From G963665815 sp942492065 (GTDB taxonomy: Bacteria; Cloacimonadota; Cloacimonadia; Cloacimonadales; JAIOQZ01), in the NCBI GenBank assembly GCA_942492065.1, contig CALODV010000013.1, forward strand, positions 1,240,001-1,304,000: a DNA stretch of 64,000 nt, read 5' to 3'. The translations under genes and the position numbers were made by a program. The notes beneath the pieces were generated by a model. The model was not told the DNA's origin. It did no database searches and was given only the letters and a program-made list of their open reading frames with translations. Shown piece after piece: positions 40,957-50,859 of the stretch. Positions within the stretch are counted from its first letter, which is position 1; each line of letters begins with the position of its first letter.

Positions 40957-43428
40957 TTATTTCAGAAGTATCATTTTCTTGGTTACTATGGAATCAGAAG
41001 TTTGTATTTTCAGGAAGTACACTCCTGAGCTTACAGGATAATTGTTGTTGTCCTCTCCTGACCATTTTACTTTGTGGTCGCCTTTAACATATGACTGTTC
41101 TCCAAATGATTTCACCTTCTGACCACGTATATTGTATATATCAATATTAGTTTCTGAATTTTTTTGCAGTGTGAAGCAAATGGTAGTTTCAGGATTGAAT
41201 GGATTCGGGTAAATTGAACAGTTAAAATCTGGAGATTCAATATTATTTGAGTTGGAGTGCGAGATATAAGTATTATTTTTTAAAAGCTTCAGTTTCCCAT
41301 CAGGATAATAAAGTAAATCTAAGTCATTATCTGCATCGTAGTCTACAGCAAAGAATTTACTGTATGATTCAATACTTGAGGTTGTGTTAATCATTGAGAA
41401 ATCATCTGTCCCCTGCTGCATGATTTTAATAACTTGATCGTAATCACTGTAGTAAACAACATCTGATAAGATATCACCGTTTGCATCGAAAAAAGCTAAT
41501 GGTCTGGAAACATTACTGGCAAAGGATATTTCATTGAAGTTCAAATCTCCACTATTCTCATATAGTTTATCTGATTGAAGAATATCCCAATATCCGTCTG
41601 AATTAATATCAACTATTAATGGATATAGATTACTTTCACTATATTGCCCGTCGAAGTATGATATCAAGGTTGAAGTGAAGTTAGCTGATCCATCATTTTG
41701 GTAAATCTCAAACTCACGGTTTCTATTACTGAATATCAGAATATCTTTGAACTCATTATTATAAATGTCACACAGTTCAAAATTCAGCTGGTTTGTTGAT
41801 ATGTTAATGATAATAGATTCCGTGAATGTATCATCTCCATTATTAGTGAAGAGAACAAAGCAGTTATTTTGCTCAGACCATCCAACAATATCAATATCAG
41901 AGTCCAGATCCATATCGGCTAATCTAAGCTTATCAATTGGATTTGTACAATCTATGGAAATCTGTTCCTGAAAAGTAAGGTTTCCCTCATTAGTCAGGAT
42001 TTTTATCTTAGAATCATTCTTGATAGATAATACTATGTCTTTATCGTTATCATCATCAATATTCAGGATTTGACAATCACTTATTGAGTTCTCAAAATCT
42101 GCTAGGTTGTTATATAGGAACTCACCATTAACTTTTTCAATGCAGCTCAGATATTTTCCGCTATTAATGGTGCAGATTATCTCTTGACTGTAATTATCAT
42201 CCATATCTTCAACAGCGAATACATTCTCAACTTCTTTAAACCATGAAATGTATTTTGTTTCGAAAGTATCATCACCATTATTATTATGAAGTATCAAAGA
42301 ACTATTGTTATCGTAATAGCTACGGATAAAGAAGATAACATCGAAATCGCTATCATTATCATAATCAGAAATTATTGTTTGATAAATATCAGAATATGGA
42401 TCTTGTATGTTTGAGACAACACATACAGAATTTTGTGTTGTCAGCGATAAATTATGTGTGGAATAGTCGAATGTGAGGAATGCATTGTCTGGTGTGCAAA
42501 TAGCATCAATAACTCTATCTATATCTGATGCTGTAAAGTTCTCTTGACCATCATTAGTGAGTAGTTTTGAGGCAGCCCCCAGGCAGTCATAATTAAATAA
42601 AATATCAAGATCGTTATCACTGTCATAGTCGCAGATTTTTGCTATATGCCCCAAAGTCCAGTCTGAGAATATCTCGGATGTCACAAAGTTCAGATTGCCG
42701 GCATTGCTCATTATGTTTAGAGATGTTACTCCCCTGAATCCACCACTATAATTATATTTTACAAATGCAATATCTGTAAGTCCATTTCCATCAAAGTCTG
42801 CAAAATCTATATCCTTAATCTCGTCGTCTTGATCAAGTATTGTATGCCTTATAAAACCGCTCCCATTGTTTTCGAAATAGTCAATTTTACCATTAGAGTA
42901 GCCAATTAAAAGGTCATTATAATTATCATTATTCAGATCGTGAGATTTAAGTACTTTAACATCTGTGATGTTATTCAGTAAATTACTGACACTGAAAGAA
43001 CCATCTCCGTTATTGTGGAGAAGTTTAATTGTATCAGTATGTTTAGTCCCGAAAACAATATCTGGATAAGAATCAGAATTCATGTCATCGATACATGTCA
43101 GTAGTGAATCATTTATAGTGTCTTCAGTTGTAAATGTATAAATTGACTGAGAGTCAAAATATCCTGAGTCGGTTTCACTAAATAACAGAAACTCAAATTT
43201 TGTTTTAAATGTAATATAGTCTTCACAACTCACAGAACTATCAATAACAACTATTTCTTTCATATTATCATTGTTCATGTCTAGGCACTCAATCCTAGCA
43301 ACACTTGACAGTATGTGAGAAACAGGATAATCTGTGATAGTTAAATCAATGGATTCAAACTCAATTGAAAAAACTAAAATGTGTGATAATAATAGTATTA
43401 ATACAATACATAATTTTTTGGAAATCAT
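40957..43428 (-). CDS. Secreted VCBS/FG-GAP repeat protein with C-terminal sorting domain
   Basis: 823 residues. Signal peptide KKLCIVLILLLSHILVFS. Then a series of ~45-60-residue repeats of the form D-x-D-x-D-x-D (for example DMNNDNMKEIVVIDS, DSDNDLDILFNYD, DINSDGYWDILQS), calcium-binding FG-GAP/VCBS blades expected to make a beta-propeller. The last ~80 residues (YPNPFNPETT, NIDIYNIRGQKVKSF, SSGVYFLKI) are a FlgD-like sorting/anchor domain. Exported and probably cell-surface or released; ligand unknown. Terminator follows 22 bases downstream. Confidence 0.92.
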   Translation of the reverse strand: MISKKLCIVLILLLSHILVFSIEFESIDLTITDYPVSHILSSVARIECLDMNNDNMKEIVVIDSSVSCEDYITFKTKFEFLLFSETDSGYFDSQSIYTFTTEDTINDSLLTCIDDMNSDSYPDIVFGTKHTDTIKLLHNNGDGSFSVSNLLNNITDVKVLKSHDLNNDNYNDLLIGYSNGKIDYFENNGSGFIRHTILDQDDEIKDIDFADFDGNGLTDIAFVKYNYSGGFRGVTSLNIMSNAGNLNFVTSEIFSDWTLGHIAKICDYDSDNDLDILFNYDCLGAASKLLTNDGQENFTASDIDRVIDAICTPDNAFLTFDYSTHNLSLTTQNSVCVVSNIQDPYSDIYQTIISDYDNDSDFDVIFFIRSYYDNNSSLILHNNNGDDTFETKYISWFKEVENVFAVEDMDDNYSQEIICTINSGKYLSCIEKVNGEFLYNNLADFENSISDCQILNIDDDNDKDIVLSIKNDSKIKILTNEGNLTFQEQISIDCTNPIDKLRLADMDLDSDIDIVGWSEQNNCFVLFTNNGDDTFTESIIINISTNQLNFELCDIYNNEFKDILIFSNRNREFEIYQNDGSANFTSTLISYFDGQYSESNLYPLIVDINSDGYWDILQSDKLYENSGDLNFNEISFASNVSRPLAFFDANGDILSDVVYYSDYDQVIKIMQQGTDDFSMINTTSSIESYSKFFAVDYDADNDLDLLYYPDGKLKLLKNNTYISHSNSNNIESPDFNCSIYPNPFNPETTICFTLQKNSETNIDIYNIRGQKVKSFGEQSYVKGDHKVKWSGEDNNNYPVSSGVYFLKIQTSDSIVTKKMILLK

Positions 43429-43503
43429 TTTTCCCCCTAAATTTTTTTTATAGATACCCCTATCTATTGAACCAATTAAAAAATAATATTAGTGCGTGTC
43501 AAG

Positions 43504-43527
43504 AAAAACCGCCTGTTAAGGCGGTTT
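43504..43527 (-). terminator. Terminator of the MacB-like permease gene
   Basis: Minus strand AAACCGCC, TTAACA, GGCGGTTT, TT. Same core as at 40913. Confidence 0.85.
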
Positions 43528-43568
43528 ACCGAGTTGAGGAAGGTATATTATATGAGGAAAGTTAAAAT

Positions 43569-45995
43569 TTATTCATACTGCAGGGCTTCAGCGGCATTGG
43601 TGCGGGATGCTTTCTGCACCATCAGGTATACCGTAGTAAGACCTATAAGATAGGTGGCAGCAAACCCGATTACAAAAACTGAAACACTGATATCTATATG
43701 AAAGGCAAACTCCGAGAGCCACCAGTTTGTGAGCCTGTAGGTCGGGTAGATCGCAATAGCATTGGCTATGCTAATAAGAATCAGGAACTCCTTGGTGAAC
43801 ATCAGGATAATGTTGTTCACTTCTGCACCAAACACTTTTCTAATTGCCACTTCTTTAGTACGCTGTCTGGTTGTAAATGATGTCAGACCAATCAAGCCCA
43901 TTGCAGAGATTACAATCGTTAGCAGAGTAAAAAACGCTATGATTTTTCCCATATTCATCTCTTTTTTATAAAGAGCATCATATTTCACGTCCAGAAACTC
44001 AAACTCAAAAGGTACCTGCGGAACAATCCTGTTCCAGATAGTCTCAATATCTCTGACAACTTTTCCCGGATTAGACGAGTCGATTCTTATAGCCGTGCTC
44101 TTGTTATAATGCGGAAATACATGAATAAGAAGCGGTTCTACAGCGTTGTGAATTGAGGCATAATTGAAGTCCTTCACTACTCCTACAATCTTACCGACTT
44201 TGGGCTCCGGTAGATTATAGGTGTACTCAAAGTCCATACCAACCGGATTTTCCAGACCAAGGGCTTTAACTGCTGCTTCATTCAGTATAAAGGCATTGTC
44301 AGGATCATTAGGATAATCTCTGGAAAAACCTCTGCCGTCAATGACTTCCAGTTTCAATGTCTCCAGCATGTCTATATCTCCGCTGAGAGTTCTGATAGCA
44401 AAAATACCTTGAGCTTCCCGTCCTTCCTGTAATGCCTGTTGTTTCAGGTATTCCATTCTGGCTGACAGCACCGGTACTCGTTCTCCGGGGACAGTACTGA
44501 GTCCGGATACAGATTTAATTTCACTCTGATTGAGTAGTTCGTTTTTGAGAGCATCAAATGACTTATGCGTATATGGCAGGAGAACAACGTTTTCTTTATT
44601 GAACCCCAGATCTTTATTTTCAATGTATCTGAGCTGCATGTACATGATTGATGATCCGATTATAAGGAATCCGGATATAGAAAACTGCAGGATTACCAGA
44701 GCTTTTCGCAGCAAACCCTTGGAGGATTTTACCGATCCCTGACTTCCCAGTTTGAGAACATGGAGAGGATTGAACTGAGAAAGTACAACAGCCGGGTAAA
44801 ATCCTGCAAAAAAACCTGTGATAAGAATCAGTAAGCCAAAAGTTGTAAGAAATTGCCAGTTAGACAGAAATTCCAGAGTTATGTTTTGCTGCAGCATTTT
44901 GTTGAAGAGAGGCAAAGAGAGTTCCACAAAAGCTATGGAAATTATCAGTGCAAATGCAACAATAATAACGGATTCCACCAGAAACTGCAGGAAAATATCG
45001 CGCTTATCAGCTGAAAAAACTTTTCTTATACCGACTTCTCTGGCTCGTCTGGTTGATTGTGCCGTTGACAGATTTATGTAGTTGAGAAGGGCAATAAGAA
45101 GTACAAGTATTGCCACTGATCCGAATATGTATATGAAATACAGATTTCCGTTAGGTTCAATCTCTTTCTCCGAATGACCTGTCAGGTGGATTTTCTTCAG
45201 GGGGTTGAATATCAGAGTTTGAGAAGACTGTTTCTTTGTTTCTTCATCAGGTTCCGGTTGATTAGTTAAAGCATAAATATCATTGTTTGCCTGTTGCCTT
45301 ATTTTTTCAAGATCATCTTTATTATTGAACTTAATGTATGAGTAAAAGACAGAAGGCCCAGCTTGATCTACACCGGGCCAGCGTTGTCTGAGAGAGTTAA
45401 GAGAAATAAATATATCAAAATGGAAATGTGTTTCTTCAGGAATATCCTGCATAACTCCGGAAACTTTTACAGGTCCAACCGGAGATTCAAGAACTTTACC
45501 TACTGCATTGATGTCCCCAAAGTATTTTATAGCAGTTGACTTTGTCAGTACTGCAGTTGCCGGTTCAACCAGAGCTGTAGATTTGTTTCCTTGAAGCAGT
45601 TCGAAAGAGAATACATCCAAAAAAGTGCTGTCTGCGTAGCAAACAGAGTGTTCTACAAACTTTTTATCTTCATAGTTGAGCAGGATCGGGAAGTGCATCT
45701 GGTTTATTTTTACTGCTGTGGAGCATTCGGGATATCTATTCTGCAAAGCCGGTAAAATATCTCCTGTAGTGGCAGCCCATTGTCCCTCAATATCTCCTTG
45801 TTTGTATGCAAATTCAATACGACAGATATTGTCATAGTTTTTGAAAAATCTGTCGTAACTTAGTTCTTTCTGGATGAACAAGGCGATTAAAAGGCAAACA
45901 GCAATACCCAGGGAAAGTCCCAGAATATTGATAATAGAATAAATCTTATTTCTTGAAAAACTGCGGAAAGCAGTCACAATGAAATTCTGCAGCAT
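43569..45995 (-). CDS. ABC transporter permease, MacB/FtsX type
   Basis: 808 residues, two fused FtsX-like halves. Each has a membrane segment, a large periplasmic MacB_PCD domain and a three-helix FtsX block: NKIYSIINILGLSLGIAVCLL at the start is cut here to INILGLSLGIAV; RRAREVGIRKVFSADKRDI and later RTKEVAIRKVFGAEVNNI are the paired coupling-helix motifs that contact the ATPase. Mechanotransmission exporters of this layout move lipids, lipoproteins or antimicrobial peptides. No ATPase gene is adjacent, so it must be supplied elsewhere. Monocistronic. Confidence 0.92.
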   Translation of the reverse strand: MLQNFIVTAFRSFSRNKIYSIINILGLSLGIAVCLLIALFIQKELSYDRFFKNYDNICRIEFAYKQGDIEGQWAATTGDILPALQNRYPECSTAVKINQMHFPILLNYEDKKFVEHSVCYADSTFLDVFSFELLQGNKSTALVEPATAVLTKSTAIKYFGDINAVGKVLESPVGPVKVSGVMQDIPEETHFHFDIFISLNSLRQRWPGVDQAGPSVFYSYIKFNNKDDLEKIRQQANNDIYALTNQPEPDEETKKQSSQTLIFNPLKKIHLTGHSEKEIEPNGNLYFIYIFGSVAILVLLIALLNYINLSTAQSTRRAREVGIRKVFSADKRDIFLQFLVESVIIVAFALIISIAFVELSLPLFNKMLQQNITLEFLSNWQFLTTFGLLILITGFFAGFYPAVVLSQFNPLHVLKLGSQGSVKSSKGLLRKALVILQFSISGFLIIGSSIMYMQLRYIENKDLGFNKENVVLLPYTHKSFDALKNELLNQSEIKSVSGLSTVPGERVPVLSARMEYLKQQALQEGREAQGIFAIRTLSGDIDMLETLKLEVIDGRGFSRDYPNDPDNAFILNEAAVKALGLENPVGMDFEYTYNLPEPKVGKIVGVVKDFNYASIHNAVEPLLIHVFPHYNKSTAIRIDSSNPGKVVRDIETIWNRIVPQVPFEFEFLDVKYDALYKKEMNMGKIIAFFTLLTIVISAMGLIGLTSFTTRQRTKEVAIRKVFGAEVNNIILMFTKEFLILISIANAIAIYPTYRLTNWWLSEFAFHIDISVSVFVIGFAATYLIGLTTVYLMVQKASRTNAAEALQYE

Positions 45996-46105
45996 AAAGA
46001 CTCCGAAAGTTTTTATTATATTAATGCAAATTCTGTGCCGTACGTGTAATTAATGTATATGTAGAAGTTTAGCTATTGATAAGGCGATGCTCAAATGCAC
46101 GTATA

Positions 46106-46121
46106 CGGACATATATGTCCG
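46106..46121. promoter_or_regulatory. Perfect 16-bp palindrome between divergent genes
   Basis: CGGACATATATGTCCG. It lies between the minus-strand permease (start 45995) and the plus-strand S4 gene (start 46195), in a region rich in further partial palindromes (GTATAC, GTACGTG). A candidate operator for either promoter. Confidence 0.45.
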
Positions 46122-46194
46122 CTGGTGTACATGCATAATAAATTTTTACTTGAAAATAATTCGCAGAGTCTTTAATTTATACTTGAGGAAAAAA

Positions 46195-46467
46195 ATGAGA
46201 ATAGATCAGTTGTTAAACACATTATGTCTTGTAAAAACGAGATCAATCGCCAAGAAAGCTTGTGACAAAGGTTTAGTGCGAGTAAATGGCAAGCAGGCAA
46301 AGTCATCTGCAAAAGTATCTGAGAATGATACAATTGAGTATGATTTGTTTGGGCATAGAACAAATATAACAATCAGGACAATCCCGACAGGAAACGTTTC
46401 TAAGAAAAGTGCACCGGAATATTATACAATGAACTTCAGAGATAAGATGGACATTCCGGAAAGCTGA
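46195..46467 (+). CDS. S4-domain RNA-binding protein
   Basis: 90 residues from the ATG at 46195 (GAGG upstream); the longer frame from 46087 runs through the palindrome and is not used. S4 motif: RIDQLLNTLCLVKTRSIAKK, then KGLVRVNGKQAKSSAKVSENDTIE. Small S4 proteins of this type (Hsp15/RqcP-like) bind stalled 50S ribosomes or tRNA; the exact role is open. Eight bases before the NtrC-type gene. Confidence 0.85.
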   Translation: MRIDQLLNTLCLVKTRSIAKKACDKGLVRVNGKQAKSSAKVSENDTIEYDLFGHRTNITIRTIPTGNVSKKSAPEYYTMNFRDKMDIPES

Positions 46468-46475
46468 GGAATATT

Positions 46476-47876
46476 ATGGATAGACTGAATATCTTGATTC
46501 TCGATGATGCTCCTGCTATCAGAGAGATTTTTCTGGATTTCTGTGAAGATAATGACTATCATGGATTCACAGCATCGAATCCTGATGAAGCCTTCAGAAT
46601 TCTCAGTAAGGAAAACATCGATATCATGCTTCTTGATATTGTTCTACCCGGAATGAACGGGATTGAAGTCCTCAAGATTGTTAAGGAAAAATACCCTAAG
46701 ATTGAAGTGATAATGATTTCCGGAAGCTATAATGACAGTAATATTATTCAGTCTATGCGGCTTGGAGCACTGGATTTCTTTGTTAAACCATTCAGAATGC
46801 TGGATGTTCAGTCGGCAATAGAACGGACCAAAAAGTTTATTCGTCTGAATAGTGAGCTCAAGAATATTGAAATGAATTTTTCTCTGCTTTCTCAGGAATT
46901 GCAGGATAAGATAGGTTTCAATATTATTGGTAAAAGCAAGGCTATAAAGAAAGTGGTCGAGCTTGTCTCCAAGGTTACAGATGCAGATGACACTTCTGTA
47001 ATGATAATAGGGGAAAGCGGTACAGGAAAGGAACTTGTAGCTCGCGGTATACATTTTCTCAGTAATCGAAGGAGAAAGTATTTCTTTCCTGTTAACTGTT
47101 CGGCTGTGTCGGGTACTCTTTTTGAAAGTGAGTTCTTTGGTCATAAGAAAGGTTCTTTCACAGGTGCTACAGAAGACAGAGTCGGTTGGTTTGAAGCGGC
47201 TGAAGGTGGAACTTTGTTTCTGGATGAGATTGGGGACATGCCGTTGGAACTTCAAACAAAGCTTTTAAGGGTTCTGGATGACAGAAAGATAAAGAAAGTT
47301 GGATCAAATCTGGAAATTCCCATTGATACCAGAATAATATCTGCAACTAACAGAGATCTGGTAGATCTGGTGGAATCGAGGAAGTTCAGGCTTGATCTAT
47401 TCCATCGATTGAACACTTTTAATATATCAATACCACCTCTTAGAGAAAGAAAAGAAGATATACCGTTGCTGATAGACTATTTCATGCAGAAGTATGCCGA
47501 AAAACTCAGAAAACAGGTTTATGAGGTTCATCCTGATGTCTACAGTGCTTTGATGGACTATCCGTTTACCGGAAATATCAGAGAGCTGAAGAACATGGTT
47601 GAAAGAGCAGTAATTCTGGCAGATTCCGAAGTCCTTAAACTGGAATTCTTTGGTATGTCCGGAAGCAGTATGGCTGTTCCTGAGAAGCAGAAAGCTTTTG
47701 AGGGAGAACATTCTCTACTGTCTGAAACTCTTGATCTGGCTAAGCTTGAGAAAAAGGCTGTAATAATGGCTTTAAAGAAAACTGATTACAACAAGTCTCA
47801 GGCTGCAAAATTACTGAATATTACCTGGAACTCTCTCGATAGAAGAATGAAAAAATACGATTTGTCAGTTGATTAG
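46476..47876 (+). CDS. NtrC-family response regulator (sigma-54 activator)
   Basis: 466 residues. Receiver domain: acidic DD at 10-11, phospho-acceptor Asp54 in LLDIVLPGMNG, Lys104 in FFVKPF. AAA+ domain: Walker A GESGTGKE (179-186), the sigma-54 contact loop GSFTGA (226-231, Ser for the usual Ala), Walker B GGTLFLDEIGD (244-254), arginine finger region FRLDLFHRLNTF. Fis-type HTH at the C-terminus: KSQAAKLLNITWNSLDRRMKKY. It should activate sigma-54 promoters when phosphorylated. The sensor-like gene at 48380 in the same operon is the obvious partner, though it lacks a catalytic domain. Confidence 0.95.
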   Translation: MDRLNILILDDAPAIREIFLDFCEDNDYHGFTASNPDEAFRILSKENIDIMLLDIVLPGMNGIEVLKIVKEKYPKIEVIMISGSYNDSNIIQSMRLGALDFFVKPFRMLDVQSAIERTKKFIRLNSELKNIEMNFSLLSQELQDKIGFNIIGKSKAIKKVVELVSKVTDADDTSVMIIGESGTGKELVARGIHFLSNRRRKYFFPVNCSAVSGTLFESEFFGHKKGSFTGATEDRVGWFEAAEGGTLFLDEIGDMPLELQTKLLRVLDDRKIKKVGSNLEIPIDTRIISATNRDLVDLVESRKFRLDLFHRLNTFNISIPPLRERKEDIPLLIDYFMQKYAEKLRKQVYEVHPDVYSALMDYPFTGNIRELKNMVERAVILADSEVLKLEFFGMSGSSMAVPEKQKAFEGEHSLLSETLDLAKLEKKAVIMALKKTDYNKSQAAKLLNITWNSLDRRMKKYDLSVD

Positions 47877-47884
47877 GTTTTAAG

Positions 47885-48316
47885 ATGAGATTATGGTCGC
47901 TGAGTTTCGAATATCTGGATGCAAAAGGACTTGTTGCATTGTGGAGAGAAGGATTACTGGCAAGAAAAGTTTTGATGAACCAGACCAAAGGCTACAAAAA
48001 TCATCCACAATTGATAAGGTTCAAAAATCTTGATAACCCTGTGGATGGTATTAATCAGTATTTACACATTGTTGTTGATGAAGCAGATAGAAGAGGGTAT
48101 AGTTTTAAACGGGATAAACTGGAGGAAGCTCAGTATAAGCAGGAGATTTTAGTTACAACAGGCCAGATAGAATACGAAAAAGAACATTTAATGAACAAAC
48201 TCAAGGAAAGAGATTATGATAGATACGTTATATACAGGGATGTGGTAAAGGTAGAAGTTGCTAAGATGTTCAAAGTTATTGAGGGTAATATTGAAAGTTG
48301 GGAAATAATTAAGTAG
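47885..48316 (+). CDS. Pyrimidine dimer DNA glycosylase-like (Pyr_excise) protein
   Basis: 143 residues, normal family length. Hallmarks of the bacterial T4-endonuclease-V-like family: RLWSLSFEYLDAKGLVALWREGLLA, KGYKNHPQLIRF, EADRRGYSFKRDK. The T4 enzyme cuts UV dimers using its N-terminal Thr; this protein begins Met-Arg, as bacterial relatives do, so glycosylase activity should not be assumed. Eight bases after the regulator gene, hence in the same transcript. Confidence 0.75.
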   Translation: MRLWSLSFEYLDAKGLVALWREGLLARKVLMNQTKGYKNHPQLIRFKNLDNPVDGINQYLHIVVDEADRRGYSFKRDKLEEAQYKQEILVTTGQIEYEKEHLMNKLKERDYDRYVIYRDVVKVEVAKMFKVIEGNIESWEIIK

Positions 48317-48379
48317 TAAAAATAATTATATTGCATTTATTTTTGAATGAACCTATTTTATTGAAAAGTAGTTGGAGTA

Positions 48380-49705
48380 ATGATGAGTAATAGAAAATAT
48401 TATGCAATAGTGTTAGCGATTCTGTCTTTAGCTTATATTTCTCTGCTGATGTATTCGATAAAGAGCTATTATGATAAAATTGAAAGTCTTAAGCAGGACT
48501 CTATACATGGGTTGGCAAACAAGATATATATAACCACAAATGCTTATGAGAATTTGGCGAAACTACTGTTCGATGATCATATTGATGATACGGAAATAGA
48601 AGAGATAATGTATAAGGCAGACAGAACGGTAGATGAAACAGAAAAGAACAGATTACGAGACCGACTATTCCATTTGAACGAAAAACTGTATACATTGCTG
48701 AAAAGATACAATTTCCGTCAGCTTCACTATCATTTATCATCTACTGAAAGCTATCTCAGGATGCACAGACCTAAAAAATATGGTGATACTCTCGGTACTG
48801 CCAGAATGACAGTGTTAAAAGCTAATAGAGAAATGGTTTTCCAGAAGGGCTTTGAAGAGGGTCGGATTTTTAATGGATACAGATATGTGTTTCCATTGAC
48901 CTATCAAGGAAAGCATTCGGGCACTATGGAGATAAGTTTTTCTATTGCAATGCTTATAAACAATCTTGAGAAACTCTTTGCTAATGATTATCATTTTGTA
49001 ATTTCCAAAGACATTGTTGATAAAAAAGTGTTTAAGGAAGAAAGAGTTATAAACTATAAAGTATGCGAAATCTCAGACAAATTTTATATTGATAAAAACG
49101 CTATCAGCTCCAATATTTACAATGTTTTTGCTGATGCTAAATTCAATTCTATCCTGAAGAATCACTGTAAGAAAAGTATAGAAGAATTCATTCCGTTTTG
49201 TCACACTGTAAAAGTTAATGAAACCCTTAAACTTGTTACAGGAATGCCGGTTAAGAATAATGAGGGAGGGAACTTTGGGTTTATATTACAGCTTTCTGAG
49301 GACACCGAAAGATTTATCAATTTCAGGACAGCTTTATATCTGGCAATTACAGGTCTAACGTTAGTTTTTGTTTTAGTTTTGATTATTACTTACATTATCA
49401 GAAAACATAGTAAAAAGTCTTTGGAGCTGTCACGATTACAGGCAGCCAATGCAATGAGTATTACAGCAAGTCATGAGATTAATCAGCCTCTTGAAATAAT
49501 CCTGATGAACAGTGAGCTTCTGGAAATGACTAACTCGCTTGATGAAAAAGGTGTGAAGAAGGTAAGAAATATTGGTGAGTCAGTCAGAAGAATAAAAGAT
49601 ATCTTGAACAGGATGCTGAATATTGATCACATTGAACTGGAGAAATACACAGATACGGAAGATATGGTAAACTTGAATAGATCTATGGAGGAGAGGGATA
49701 AGTAA
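48380..49705 (+). CDS. dCache sensor with kinase dimerisation domain but no ATPase domain
   Basis: 441 residues. Membrane segment about 7-26, periplasmic double-Cache domain with LHYHLSSTESYLRMHRPKKYGD (typical dCache_3 phrase, cut as LRMHRPKKYGD), second segment about 317-340, then ITASHEINQPLEIILMNSELL, a HisKA-type H box, and one more helix. The protein ends after EERDK; no N, G1 or G2 box follows in any frame before the next gene. So it can sense and possibly carry a phosphoryl group but cannot autophosphorylate alone. It lies in one operon with the NtrC-type regulator. Confidence 0.85.
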   Translation: MMSNRKYYAIVLAILSLAYISLLMYSIKSYYDKIESLKQDSIHGLANKIYITTNAYENLAKLLFDDHIDDTEIEEIMYKADRTVDETEKNRLRDRLFHLNEKLYTLLKRYNFRQLHYHLSSTESYLRMHRPKKYGDTLGTARMTVLKANREMVFQKGFEEGRIFNGYRYVFPLTYQGKHSGTMEISFSIAMLINNLEKLFANDYHFVISKDIVDKKVFKEERVINYKVCEISDKFYIDKNAISSNIYNVFADAKFNSILKNHCKKSIEEFIPFCHTVKVNETLKLVTGMPVKNNEGGNFGFILQLSEDTERFINFRTALYLAITGLTLVFVLVLIITYIIRKHSKKSLELSRLQAANAMSITASHEINQPLEIILMNSELLEMTNSLDEKGVKKVRNIGESVRRIKDILNRMLNIDHIELEKYTDTEDMVNLNRSMEERDK

Positions 49706-49818
49706 TATTACTTCATATGAGTTCCTTTGTTTCAATATATGCCTTGACTTGTATTTAGTCGACTAACAATCTGTCATATTATCAGATGATGTGATTACGA
49801 TCAAATACAGGAGCAATA

Positions 49819-50859
49819 ATGGCTAAATTCATTTACTTTGCAATGGGTAAGATAAAGGATCAGACTATTGCACCGTCAAGAAGAATGAAGTTCATTTACG
49901 ATGGATTCAAGAAACTTGATATGGATATGCTTTTTGTTGGAGGAACCAGACAAGAACGGAACAGAATGGCTAGAAGTATAATTTTTTCGGGTGAATACAA
50001 AGAAGTCGAAACCGGATATATAGAAACATCAAATGCGGGTATGGTTCTATGGGAATTTATTTTATTAGTGTTACTTAAATGGAATGGGGCATATATTTCT
50101 GTTTTTATTAGAGATGCTTATCCTTTTTTCAAGGAGTATTGGAGAAACAGAGGCTTTAAATTATTGGCAGCTAACATACTATGGCTTGTAAGTATTATTG
50201 TTTACAGTTCAACTTGTAAAATATTTTATTTCCCATCAGAAGGTCTAGGTAATTTGTTCAGAATGAAAAATAGAAGAGTATTGAGACCAGGTATTGATCA
50301 TATTGTGTCCGGTTTAACGGAGAGAAGTAAGACTATATTCTATGCTGGAGGAGTTACTGGTCAATATGATATGGATACATTCTTAGTAGCTTGTGAAGGT
50401 TTGAGAAGCAAATATGATATTAAAGTATTAGTTTACTGTCGATCTTATAGTAGAGAAAATGTAAAAAAATGGTTAAGTAAAGATTGGATTAAAGTTGAAC
50501 ATAAAACATTGGAACAACTTAATTTTAAACCTCTGTGTGGAATTATTCCATTAAAGCGTAACAAGCATACAGAAGTTGCATTTGCTGTAAAGTTGCTTGA
50601 TTATGTTAAATTAGGAGTTCCTATAGTAGCATCTGATACTACCACAATAAAGGATTACATCTTGGAAAAGGGAATTGGAGTAATATGTAAGGCTGAAAAC
50701 GTTAAAAGCTATATTGAGCAGATTGAAATGCTGTTAACAAATCCCAAACTTCATGGTAAGCTATCTAAAAACGTGGAAAAACTACAAGAAGATCCAGAAA
50801 TCTACTGGGACTCTATCTGTGAGCGAATTATGAGAGATTTAAGAAAAGGAAAAATATGA
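49819..50859 (+). CDS. Predicted GT4-like glycosyltransferase
   Basis: 346 residues. The second half looks like a GT-B donor domain: TIFYAGGVTGQYDMDTFL, KVLVYCRSYSREN, then FAVKLLDYVKLGVPIVASD, matching the KLFEYMALGVPVV pattern. The first half is divergent, with hydrophobic stretches (VLWEFILLVLLKW, ANILWLVSIIVYSS) that may be membrane-associated. First gene of the surface polysaccharide locus; it overlaps the next gene by 4 bp. Confidence 0.7.
   Translation: MAKFIYFAMGKIKDQTIAPSRRMKFIYDGFKKLDMDMLFVGGTRQERNRMARSIIFSGEYKEVETGYIETSNAGMVLWEFILLVLLKWNGAYISVFIRDAYPFFKEYWRNRGFKLLAANILWLVSIIVYSSTCKIFYFPSEGLGNLFRMKNRRVLRPGIDHIVSGLTERSKTIFYAGGVTGQYDMDTFLVACEGLRSKYDIKVLVYCRSYSRENVKKWLSKDWIKVEHKTLEQLNFKPLCGIIPLKRNKHTEVAFAVKLLDYVKLGVPIVASDTTTIKDYILEKGIGVICKAENVKSYIEQIEMLLTNPKLHGKLSKNVEKLQEDPEIYWDSICERIMRDLRKGKI

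Noticed and set aside
46087..46194. N-terminal extension of the S4 protein
   Set aside because: It runs through the palindrome and promoter region; GAGG points to the ATG at 46195.
48501..48740. Missing kinase ATPase domain in another frame near the dCache sensor
   Set aside because: I looked in the frames up to 49818 and saw no N, G1 or G2 box; the minus-strand frame here is a shadow.
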